Positions 1 through 6,042 of a DNA stretch of 6,328 bases are shown here, piece after piece. Origin of the DNA: Draconibacterium sp. (lineage in GTDB: Bacteria > Bacteroidota > Bacteroidia > Bacteroidales > Prolixibacteraceae); NCBI GenBank assembly GCA_027011835.1, contig JALUZN010000407.1, positions 1 through 6,328 on the forward strand. Direction: 5' to 3'. The notes beneath the pieces were generated by a model that saw only the letters and a list, made by a program, of their open reading frames with translations, was not told the DNA's origin and made no database searches. Position numbers and translations under genes: made by a program. How positions within the stretch are numbered: the stretch's first letter is position 1; the number at the start of each line of letters is the position of its first letter.

Positions 1-102
1 GTTTGGCTCAAATTGTTAAGAATATGTATGGGCTGAAGCCCGATATTGTTGGGTTGTCTGTTTACCGCTGGATAAATCCAACGGCAAAGGATAATTTTAT
101 AA
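1..102. repeat. Palindromic intergenic repeat, copy A (5' end at window edge)
   Basis: This copy matches the repeat at 323-425. The core 28-102 aligns with 351-425 over 75 bases without gaps and with three substitutions. Similarity continues more weakly to the left, with a 4-base insertion near 25-29, so the unit may begin outside the window. It contains a short GGGCT-GA-AGCCC hairpin (30-41) and a longer palindrome (about 65-84) whose arms meet at GGATAAATCC. One arm position that pairs in copy B is mismatched here (CCGCTGG against CCAACGG). No open reading frame is present. Structured dispersed repeats of this kind resemble REP elements moved by RAYT/TnpA-REP proteins, but no such gene lies in the window, so the mobilising enzyme is inference. 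Confidence 0.8.
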
Positions 103-200
103 TGCAGTGTCCCTAAAAATTACAAAAATTCCACAAAGGTGTGCCTATGGTAGAATAACAATTTCAAATCTCTTTTTCCATCAACATTCATTTCTATGTT
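103..200. other. Intergenic, no recognised feature
   Basis: This is AT-rich sequence between copy A and the GAATTTCGA repeats. I see no open reading frame, hairpin, promoter or RNA gene that I can support. Confidence 0.6.
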
Positions 201-267
201 TTTGAATAACGAATTTCGAATGTTGAATTCCGAATTTCGATTTAAGAATCTGTCGCTGTTGAATTTT
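201..267. repeat. Short GAATTTCGA-type direct repeats
   Basis: CGAATTTCGA occurs twice, at 210-219 and 231-240, with a 21-base period. The related words GAATAAC, GAATGTTGAATTC and TTGAATTTTGAA surround them. Each decamer is close to self-complementary. The block has no coding potential and resembles low-complexity GAAT/TTGAAT tracts seen between genes in Bacteroidota genomes. No function can be assigned. Confidence 0.5.
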
Positions 268-282
268 GAAAAATATTTGTAG

Positions 283-302
283 CCCCGGGATTTATCCCGG
301 GG
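283..302. repeat. 20-bp perfect palindrome, 9-2-9 hairpin
   Basis: The arms CCCCGGGAT and ATCCCGGGG are perfectly complementary and separated by TT. The arm length, loop length and inner GGAT/ATCC core match the palindrome at 388-407, while the outer arm bases differ in a compensating way. It lies 20 bases before copy B and probably belongs to the same composite repeat. It is not followed by a T tract, so it is a poor candidate for an intrinsic terminator. Confidence 0.75.
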
Positions 303-322
303 ATTGGAATGCGCGAAAAATC

Positions 323-425
323 GGGCTCATTAGCCCAACTTGTTTAGAATATGGGCTGAAGCCCGATATTGTTGGGTTATCTGTCTACCGTTGGATAAAT
401 CCAACGGCAAAGGATAATTTTATAA
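323..425. repeat. Palindromic intergenic repeat, copy B (complete)
   Basis: This is the fuller of the two copies. In order it holds GGGCT-CATT-AGCCC (323-336), GGGCT-GA-AGCCC (353-364), and a perfect 9-2-9 palindrome (388-407) with arms CCGTTGGAT and ATCCAACGG. An outer pair, TAGCCCAAC (331-339) and GTTGGGTTA (371-379), encloses the middle hairpin and could form a larger stem with one G-T pair. It competes with the first hairpin for bases 331-336. The core 351-425 differs from copy A at three positions. The repeat ends about 150 bases before the ygiQ start, so it is unlikely to be part of a compact promoter. Confidence 0.8.
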
Positions 426-440
426 AACTTTAAGTAGTTG

Positions 441-480
441 CAGATTGCTTCGCCTTCGTTCCTCAGTCTCGCAATGACGG
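441..480. repeat. REP-like inverted repeat (ATTGC...GCAAT)
   Basis: ATTGC (444-448) and GCAAT (471-475) form a short interrupted inverted repeat whose interior contains TTCGTTCCTC. Its reverse complement reads as CGTCATTGCGAG followed by GGAACGAAG and GCAATCT, a pattern familiar from short interspersed repeats in many bacterial intergenic regions, including Bacteroidota. I recognise the pattern from memory and could not search for it. It lies about 100 bases before the ygiQ start and has no coding content. Confidence 0.5.
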
Positions 481-578
481 GTTGTTGTTTATTTTTTTGC
501 CGAGGAGTAATAAACAAAATAAACTGCATTCAATTAATCTAAAAAGGTTTTACTTTGTTCTTATTCAAAAAGAATAAA

Positions 579-2414
579 ATGACGGAACATTTTTCGGAAA
601 TTACAAATTGGTTACCCACATCGAAAAAAGAGGTTGCCAAACACGGTTGGGAAGAGATTGACGTAATTCTTTTTTCGGGTGATGCTTATGTCGACCACCC
701 CTCGTTTGGTGCGGCGGTAATTGGCCGTGTTTTGGAAGCCGAAGGATTAAAAGTTGCCATTGTTCCTCAACCAAACTGGACCGACGATTTACGCGATTTT
801 AAAAAACTGGGGCGTCCCAATCTGTTTTTTGCTGTTACCGGCGGGAATATGGATTCGATGGTAAACCACTACACTGCCGGCAAACGCAGGCGGACTACCG
901 ATGCGTATACTGCAGGAGGGAAAGCCGGTTTTCGCCCCGATTATGCCACAACGGTCTATTCGAAAATTGTTAAAAAACTTTTCCCCGATGTTCCGTTGGT
1001 TATTGGCGGAATTGAAGCGTCGTTACGCCGGGTTACTCATTTCGATTACTGGTCGGATAAATTAATGCCTTCGATTTTAGTTGACTCGCAAGCCGATATT
1101 TTATTTTACGGAATGGGTGAAAAGTCGATTATAGAATTTGCCCGTTTAATGAAACGCGGTGTGTCGGTAGAAAATCTGACCACAATTCCGCAAACCTCAT
1201 TTTTAGTGGGTGCCCACGAAAAGTACGCCACAAAAAAGAGTTGGGATGAGTTTGAATTGACCTCGCACGAAGCGTGTTTAACAGATAAAAAGAAATTTGC
1301 CCGCAACTTTAAATATGTCGAGGAGGAGTCGAACCGGCTGGAAGCGAGAAAGCTAACGCAACTTGTTGGCGACAGGCGCATTGTTGTAAATCCGCCCTGG
1401 CCAACAGCAAGCGAAAAAGAGATTGATAAACTGTACGATTTGCCCTATACACGGCTGCCGCATCCACGCTACAAAAACAAAGGGGCAATTCCGGCTTACG
1501 AAATGATTCGCCACTCCATAAACATTCACAGAGGATGTTTCGGTGGATGTACTTTTTGCACCATTTCGGCTCATCAGGGAAAATTTGTTGTTAGCCGCTC
1601 CGAAAAATCGATTTTAAAAGAGGTGGAGCAGGTAACAAAAATGCCCGATTTTAAAGGTTATATTTCCGATTTGGGCGGCCCGTCGGCAAATATGTATAAA
1701 ATGAAAGGTGTCGATTTGGAGGTTTGTAAATTGTGTAAACGCCCTTCCTGCATCTATCCGTCGATTTGTTACAATTTAAGCACCGACCACAAACCTTTGC
1801 TCGAGTTATACCGGAAAGTAAGGGCGAATCCGAAAGTGAAAAAAGCATTTATCGGTAGTGGAATCAGATACGATATGATTCTTGAAAGCAGCGGAAATAA
1901 AGAGGTTGACAAAACGAATCATCAATATTTACGCGAGTTAATTAAATATCACGTTTCGGGGCGGTTAAAGGTTGCGCCGGAGCACTCTTCTAACGATGTT
2001 TTAAAATTTATGCGGAAACCTTCGTTTAAACTTTTTGAGAAGCTAAACAGCGAATTCATTAAAATAAATAAAGAGGAAAAACTGAACCAGCAGCTTATTC
2101 CATATTTTATTTCGAGCCACCCCGGAAGTAAACCGGAAGATATGGCCGATCTTGCTATTCAAACAAAAAATATGAATTTTAAGCTTGAGCAGATTCAGGA
2201 TTTTACGCCCACTCCCATGACTTTGGCAACCGTGGTCTACTATTCGGGATACCACCCATATACAATGGAGAAAATTTATACCGCTACCAATAAAAAATCG
2301 AAAGAGGGGCAGCGAAAATTCTTTTTTTGGTATAAACGTGAGTTTCGAAATGCGATTATTCACGACCTGAAAGCGAGGGGGAGAGATGATTTAGCCGACA
2401 AATTATTCAAATAG
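579..2414 (+). CDS. ygiQ: YgiQ family radical SAM protein
   Basis: This 611-residue protein belongs to the YgiQ (UPF0313) family, predicted cytosolic radical SAM enzymes whose substrate is unknown. The N-terminal part carries the family blocks SGDAYVDHPSFG (33-44), VTGGNMDSMVNHYT (86-99) and GGIEASLRRVTHFDYW (143-158). The radical SAM motif CxxxCxxC is C320-C324-C327, which should bind the [4Fe-4S] cluster that cleaves S-adenosylmethionine. A second cysteine set follows (C383, C386, C391, C397) in the family's KRPSC...PSIC segment. The C-terminal domain is shorter than in the roughly 740-residue E. coli protein but ends normally. I chose ATG 579 over the in-frame TTG at 555 because related proteins begin just before ITNWLPTSKKE and because the extra eight residues overlap an AT-rich leader. 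No Shine-Dalgarno sequence is visible; the leader is A-rich. The gene stands alone. The family call is strong; the biochemical role is unknown. Confidence 0.95.
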   Translation: MTEHFSEITNWLPTSKKEVAKHGWEEIDVILFSGDAYVDHPSFGAAVIGRVLEAEGLKVAIVPQPNWTDDLRDFKKLGRPNLFFAVTGGNMDSMVNHYTAGKRRRTTDAYTAGGKAGFRPDYATTVYSKIVKKLFPDVPLVIGGIEASLRRVTHFDYWSDKLMPSILVDSQADILFYGMGEKSIIEFARLMKRGVSVENLTTIPQTSFLVGAHEKYATKKSWDEFELTSHEACLTDKKKFARNFKYVEEESNRLEARKLTQLVGDRRIVVNPPWPTASEKEIDKLYDLPYTRLPHPRYKNKGAIPAYEMIRHSINIHRGCFGGCTFCTISAHQGKFVVSRSEKSILKEVEQVTKMPDFKGYISDLGGPSANMYKMKGVDLEVCKLCKRPSCIYPSICYNLSTDHKPLLELYRKVRANPKVKKAFIGSGIRYDMILESSGNKEVDKTNHQYLRELIKYHVSGRLKVAPEHSSNDVLKFMRKPSFKLFEKLNSEFIKINKEEKLNQQLIPYFISSHPGSKPEDMADLAIQTKNMNFKLEQIQDFTPTPMTLATVVYYSGYHPYTMEKIYTATNKKSKEGQRKFFFWYKREFRNAIIHDLKARGRDDLADKLFK

Positions 2415-2513
2415 TTTGGTTCTCAGGATACGATGTTCGTAGGGTATTTAGGGTCTGCTGAAAAACGATTAAACACGTGTCATACAGTCAGATACCCTGT
2501 TTGATACTTTTAA

Positions 2514-2557
2514 AAGTGCAAGCTTTTTATCTTGTTATATTAAAAATGCTTGCATTT
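2514..2557 (+). terminator. Hairpin, possible ygiQ terminator inside the MITE
   Basis: AAGTGCAAGC (2514-2523) pairs with GCTTGCATTT (2548-2557) through ten pairs including one G-T pair. After a T-T mismatch, four more A-T pairs continue inward. The sequence after the stem is TTATTTATT-like rather than a pure T run. The stem is fairly AT-rich with a 14-base loop, so it is a weak intrinsic terminator. It is the first hairpin after ygiQ and no other candidate is visible, so the mobile element may have supplied the 3' end of the ygiQ transcript. Confidence 0.3.
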
Positions 2558-2585
2558 ATTTATTCTATGTTTCGAATATTTTAAC

Positions 2586-2680
2586 AGCTCAGATGTACGC
2601 CATATTTGTACCTTGTTCAGTTTGAAGTATTTATATACATCTGCACTTCACAAAGTCCAAATCTGATGCACATCTGAGCT
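2586..2680. repeat. Internal inverted repeat of the MITE
   Basis: AGCTCAGATGT (2586-2596) and ACATCTGAGCT (2670-2680) are perfect 11-bp complements separated by 73 bases. The right arm touches the right terminal repeat of the element at 2680. A further ACATCTG near 2634-2640 offers an alternative partner for the left arm. Transcribed RNA or single-stranded DNA of this half of the element could therefore fold into a large stem-loop. No function is known. Confidence 0.6.
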
Positions 2681-2699
2681 TTTCAGCAGACCCTACTTA

Positions 2700-4374
2700 G
2701 AGTCTGCTGATTTTCTAATGTACTATATCCGTTAAATATTTGGGAGAGGTTAAACAATAATTTGAAATAAAATTGTTTTTCAACTTTATAATCCAACTTT
2801 TTATTAAAGCCAAAAAAGCATTTGAAAAATATTTATATTTTTCCGCTATTTGCAATAACTTCATCAAATTCATTACAAATACTATTGAGTTGACCATAGA
2901 TTCGGATGTTTCTGCTAACCGAGCTTTTATATTGTTCATTCCGTAGCTCCTTTTCCCTTGTCCAAATTTTGCTTCAACATGATTTCTTTCGGCTGCCTTT
3001 TTCTTCTTGCGATATTTTTGTGATGGCGATTGCTTCGTCTGCTTTGGCGGCCTTCCCAGAGGCTTTCCAAAGGTTTCAATATTTTTCTCTTTTAAGTATT
3101 TGCGGTTCTCTCGGGTTAAATAGATTTTGTCGATTAAAATATATTTTGGGTATCGCCCATAGAGTTTTCTAAAATTTTCCACTGATGATACTAAGTCTTT
3201 TCCCTCATTAAAAGATTCCCAACTAAAGTGGTTTATTCTACTGAAACCCTCTACTTCTGTTAAGTCAATTTTTGAACCAAATTCAACTTTGTTTTTGTCT
3301 TTTCCCCTAACAATAGGGCGTACCCATGGTTGATAGATATTAACAATACGGTTGGGATGGCTATGTGTTCGGTTTTCATACATCCATTTTTGCTGGTCGT
3401 ACATTTGCCGTATTGTTTCCAAAATATTTTTGTCTCTCTTTCCCAATATGGTATCTCTGCCCGGTTTTGACAATAACACGTCTATTATTTTCAAATCCCT
3501 CCGAATGTATTGTAGTTGCCCTTTTATCCCTCTCCTGATTTCTTTCCCACTCTTCCTCCTTTTTTTAGTTGTCAATAAAAATTCTTTCCTTGCCTTTCTC
3601 CGATAAGTCCGTGGTTTCACTCCATCTTGTTCTGGAATATACAGTAAATCTATGATACGCTCAAGATTTTCTCTCCCTTCGTTTAACAGGTTTAAATCTG
3701 TTGGAAATTTTATTTCCTGGTCGGCTACAGTGGCATCTATCTTCAATGTCCCTTTATTTTTTGGCTCTATGTTGTCTTCCCCATTTTCATCTTCTTTTGA
3801 TGTGGACTTTGTTTGTATCCTGCTTTGGTGAGGCTTAATGTTTTCAGATTTCTCAATTAAAATACAATTAAATCTGTCAAATTCTTCTCCGCCCAATCTC
3901 TTGCGAATGTCAACGAACAAACTTGGATCGAAGGGCGGTTTGGTCGAAAATTCTTTCATGCCACAAAAATATTGAATGTACAAATTTTCTGAAATCATCT
4001 GGACTGTTCCCCTGTCATCGAGCCTTAATTTGTGCTTGACAATCAATGCGCCTATTACCATTCTGATATCAACGCTTTTACGGCCAGAACCACCATCCAG
4101 CTTTTGACTGTAAACATTTGCCAGCTCATCCCAAGGGATAACCGCTGCAAGTTTTACCCATCTATTTGTCTTATCTAGCTCCTGCTCGATAGGATGTTTG
4201 AATAGTTCCAATGACAATTGATTTTGTGAAGTGTAGTTGATCATAAATGCAAATGTTTTGAGCATAATTTACTCAATTCCTTGCATTTTAACACATGGTA
4301 TTTAAATGAGATATTAACATATATTGTTGATATAATGGACTTTAAATCAATAATCACATAAAATCAGCAGACTC
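2700..4374 (-). mobile_element. Complete insertion sequence, IS5/IS1182-like, 1675 bp
   Basis: GAGTCTGCTGATTTT (2700-2714) and its exact reverse complement (4360-4374) form perfect 15-bp terminal inverted repeats. TA flanks both ends (2698-2699 and 4375-4376), consistent with a 2-bp target duplication. The element contains one long reverse-strand transposase gene that starts 109 bases inside the right end and stops directly at the inner edge of the left repeat. Intact ends, an intact reading frame and a preserved catalytic triad suggest an element that is recent or still active. I cannot assign the family beyond the IS5/IS1182 type without a database comparison. Confidence 0.88.
2715..4265 (-). 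CDS. DDE transposase, IS5/IS1182 type
   Basis: This 516-residue transposase should bind the 15-bp terminal repeats and catalyse cut-and-paste or related movement of the element. The N-terminal region carries the InsH/DUF772-like block (about 35-135), including NRWVKLAAVIPWDEL and IGALIVKHKLRLDDRGTVQMI. The likely catalytic triad is D177 (KIDATVAD), D379 (ILIDKIYLTRENRKYLKE) and E431. The last sits in a complete R-x3-E-x6-K signature (R427, E431, K438) followed by KRSYGMNNIKARLAET. A charged, lysine- and glutamate-rich segment (about 150-172) separates the N-terminal and catalytic parts, and another basic run lies at 418-427. I kept the ATG at 4265 because AAGGA lies 12 bases upstream; the ATG at 4244 would give MINYTSQNQLSLELF, the usual start of relatives, and is a real alternative. 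No frameshift or internal stop is present. Confidence 0.93.
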   Translation of the reverse strand: MLKTFAFMINYTSQNQLSLELFKHPIEQELDKTNRWVKLAAVIPWDELANVYSQKLDGGSGRKSVDIRMVIGALIVKHKLRLDDRGTVQMISENLYIQYFCGMKEFSTKPPFDPSLFVDIRKRLGGEEFDRFNCILIEKSENIKPHQSRIQTKSTSKEDENGEDNIEPKNKGTLKIDATVADQEIKFPTDLNLLNEGRENLERIIDLLYIPEQDGVKPRTYRRKARKEFLLTTKKRRKSGKEIRRGIKGQLQYIRRDLKIIDVLLSKPGRDTILGKRDKNILETIRQMYDQQKWMYENRTHSHPNRIVNIYQPWVRPIVRGKDKNKVEFGSKIDLTEVEGFSRINHFSWESFNEGKDLVSSVENFRKLYGRYPKYILIDKIYLTRENRKYLKEKNIETFGKPLGRPPKQTKQSPSQKYRKKKKAAERNHVEAKFGQGKRSYGMNNIKARLAETSESMVNSIVFVMNLMKLLQIAEKYKYFSNAFLALIKSWIIKLKNNFISNYCLTSPKYLTDIVH

Positions 4375-4376
4375 TA

Positions 4377-4509
4377 TTTCATTTACAGCACAATAATCGC
4401 ATTTGTTTTTAAACAATAGAAGGTGAATAAGTCCTCTAAGTTGACGCCTATGCGAAAGCTTTCGGGAGAACATTATCTGCCAAATGCACTCTGTTTTTGT
4501 AAGCCATAG
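4377..4509. other. Gap between the insertion sequence and the secreted-protein gene
   Basis: These 133 bases hold a perfect 12-bp palindrome, CGAAAGCTTTCG (4453-4464), which lies 46 bases beyond the secreted-protein stop codon. It is not followed by a T run in either direction and is too short to call a terminator. A reverse-strand frame from an ATG near 4477 runs 37 codons into the right end of the insertion sequence; its composition and length do not support a gene. Before the two insertions this stretch was joined to the 3' flank of ygiQ. Confidence 0.6.
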
Positions 4510-6042
4510 TTATTTAATAATTACTTTTTTAGTTATAGTTTTATTATCTGTCACAAATTTAAACGTGTACAATCCTGCTACAAAGTTTCTTACATCAATA
4601 GTTATTTCTTTTGAATCCAAAGGGTCCAAGCTTTTTAGCACTCTTCCCGATATGGTATAAATATCTATATTTTTCAAATTTTCAGTCGAATAAACTTTAA
4701 CAAAATCTTCTGTGGGGTTTGGGTACATTTGGATTTTGGAAAACTGCTTCTCTTCAACAGATAAAGGAGCATTTAAAGTTGCGATAAAGCTGTACACAAC
4801 CGAAGGATTAGTATTCGGTCCGATGCCAAAATCCGATTTAAAACAGATCTTATCTCCATTTGGAGAAGCCGTTGCCATAGGAGATTGCGCGTAACTGGTA
4901 TTGCTGCTAAAATGATGTCCAAAATATTCAACCGTACCGGTATTATCCAATTTTACCGCTAACATCTGTCCTGATTGAGCTGCATCGGCATGCGTTACAT
5001 AAGCCCAGCCGGGTCTATTGATATTACGGCAAGAGATGTGTCCGTCTATGCCAAAATCGGGGTTTTGAATGATGGTTGTAAAACCGCTTCCATTGAGTTT
5101 GTACATATATAATCCATTTCGATGAACGCCGTAGAATTGCACCAATACTTCGTCGCCATCTGCGGCATAGCCTAAATCGCCATGGTTCCCGTAGTGAATG
5201 AGGCGGTTTTGATATTGCATATCCATTGTGCTATACACTTCTACACCGAAGTGTGATTGTCCGTTTTCTACATATGGATTGGTTTGTGAAGTAGTGTTAT
5301 GATTCCACATAATTACCACATAATTACCCGATTGAGAAATAGAAACCCAATCTACGTAATGAGGAAAACTACTTCCACCGTTTTGCCAGCATCCGACAAA
5401 TTTCTTTCTGAAAACGGTTTTTAATTTTTGCAAATCATAGATAATTACATCCATATCCAAACCATCTTTGCCAACCAGCGCAACGTAATAATCGTTTTTG
5501 TCAATATTGCCTTCGCCGGGTCCCAGCTTTACGTATTCATAAGCGTTACCCGATGCATTAGTTATGGTTCCAACAACTTGTGTTGCATTGGTTGAAATGA
5601 AATGCTTTTTTATATCTCCGTTTTCCTTAAAACTCCATAACAAATCTGGATTGATATTGGACCAATAACAGGGGTACAAAGATGACACACCAATATCTTG
5701 CACTTCTTGATACGTATGGGCATCGTAAACTTTCCACGAACGGTTTTTATATAAAGTTTGGTCGGCATTCCATAATTGGGTTTTTGAATATTCATGAGTG
5801 GGATACATAACTTGCGGGTTTCCATTACTATCGATATAATTATATACTTCGGTAATCCTTGTTATTTGTATGGGATTCGGTACGGAATTGTCTATAACAT
5901 GCTCTCCATAATTTGGGAGTGCCGGAGTAGCAGGCGTTGGAATACTTTGATAAGGTGCGTTATCATTAGGAAATTGTGCCATTACTGTTTGAAAGGAATA
6001 CAGTATAAAAATGATAGTAAATATTTCTTTTAGTTGTCTCAT
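4510..6042 (-). CDS. Secreted beta-propeller-like protein with type IX sorting domain
   Basis: This 510-residue protein has a typical signal peptide, with a charged start, a hydrophobic core at 7-20 and likely cleavage after A22 in MAQ, leaving an N-terminal glutamine. The last 74 residues (437-510) form a Por secretion system type A sorting domain: IQMYPNPTEDFVKVYS, ISGRVLKSL, VRNFVAGLYTFKF and a basic VIIK end. This domain directs export through the type IX system to the cell surface or medium. The central part repeats a blade-like pattern of aromatic or hydrophobic strand, S/D-x-x-G turn and strand: 124-138, 176-190, 230-247, 287-304, 334-351 and 387-406. This suggests a six- or seven-bladed beta-propeller. 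No catalytic motif, metal site or transporter partner is visible. The start is ATG 6042 with an A-rich leader and no Shine-Dalgarno sequence. The sorting call is strong, the propeller call moderate and the ligand or role unknown. Confidence 0.9.
   Translation of the reverse strand: MRQLKEIFTIIFILYSFQTVMAQFPNDNAPYQSIPTPATPALPNYGEHVIDNSVPNPIQITRITEVYNYIDSNGNPQVMYPTHEYSKTQLWNADQTLYKNRSWKVYDAHTYQEVQDIGVSSLYPCYWSNINPDLLWSFKENGDIKKHFISTNATQVVGTITNASGNAYEYVKLGPGEGNIDKNDYYVALVGKDGLDMDVIIYDLQKLKTVFRKKFVGCWQNGGSSFPHYVDWVSISQSGNYVVIMWNHNTTSQTNPYVENGQSHFGVEVYSTMDMQYQNRLIHYGNHGDLGYAADGDEVLVQFYGVHRNGLYMYKLNGSGFTTIIQNPDFGIDGHISCRNINRPGWAYVTHADAAQSGQMLAVKLDNTGTVEYFGHHFSSNTSYAQSPMATASPNGDKICFKSDFGIGPNTNPSVVYSFIATLNAPLSVEEKQFSKIQMYPNPTEDFVKVYSTENLKNIDIYTISGRVLKSLDPLDSKEITIDVRNFVAGLYTFKFVTDNKTITKKVIIK

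Larger units (their letters stand above)
2451..2693. mobile_element. MITE-like non-autonomous element, 243 bp
   Basis: GGGTCTGCTGAAAA (2451-2464) and its exact reverse complement (2680-2693) form 14-bp terminal inverted repeats. The dinucleotide TA lies immediately outside both ends (2449-2450 and 2694-2695), which fits a 2-bp target duplication. The interior is AT-rich, has no credible open reading frame, and contains two hairpins (2514-2557 and 2586-2680). This is the architecture of a miniature inverted-repeat transposable element. Its ends share G[A/G]GTCTGCTGA with the adjacent insertion sequence, so a related IS5/IS1182-type transposase probably moved it. It sits 36 bases after the ygiQ stop codon. 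It could instead be a heavily deleted relic of a related insertion sequence. Confidence 0.75.

Noticed and set aside
487..515. GTTTATT...AATAAAC inverted repeat in the ygiQ leader as an operator or riboswitch
   Set aside because: Seven A/T-rich pairs in AT-rich DNA are expected by chance, and there is no conserved riboswitch core.
550..557. TTACTTTG as a Bacteroidota -7 promoter element for ygiQ
   Set aside because: It has one mismatch to TAnnTTTG and no TTG at the -33 position. It would fit a short leader to ATG 579, but the evidence is too weak for a feature.
2906..3172. Forward-strand frame opposite the transposase gene
   Set aside because: It is a shadow of the transposase reading frame with no family features; the other short frames overlapping ygiQ, the transposase and the secreted-protein gene were rejected for the same reason.
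4364..4477. Reverse-strand 37-codon frame beginning MFSRKLSHRRQLRG and running into the IS end
   Set aside because: It is short, has no recognised relatives or leader, and without the IS it would stop within a few codons in the MITE end. It is probably chance, though a fragment of an older gene cannot be excluded.
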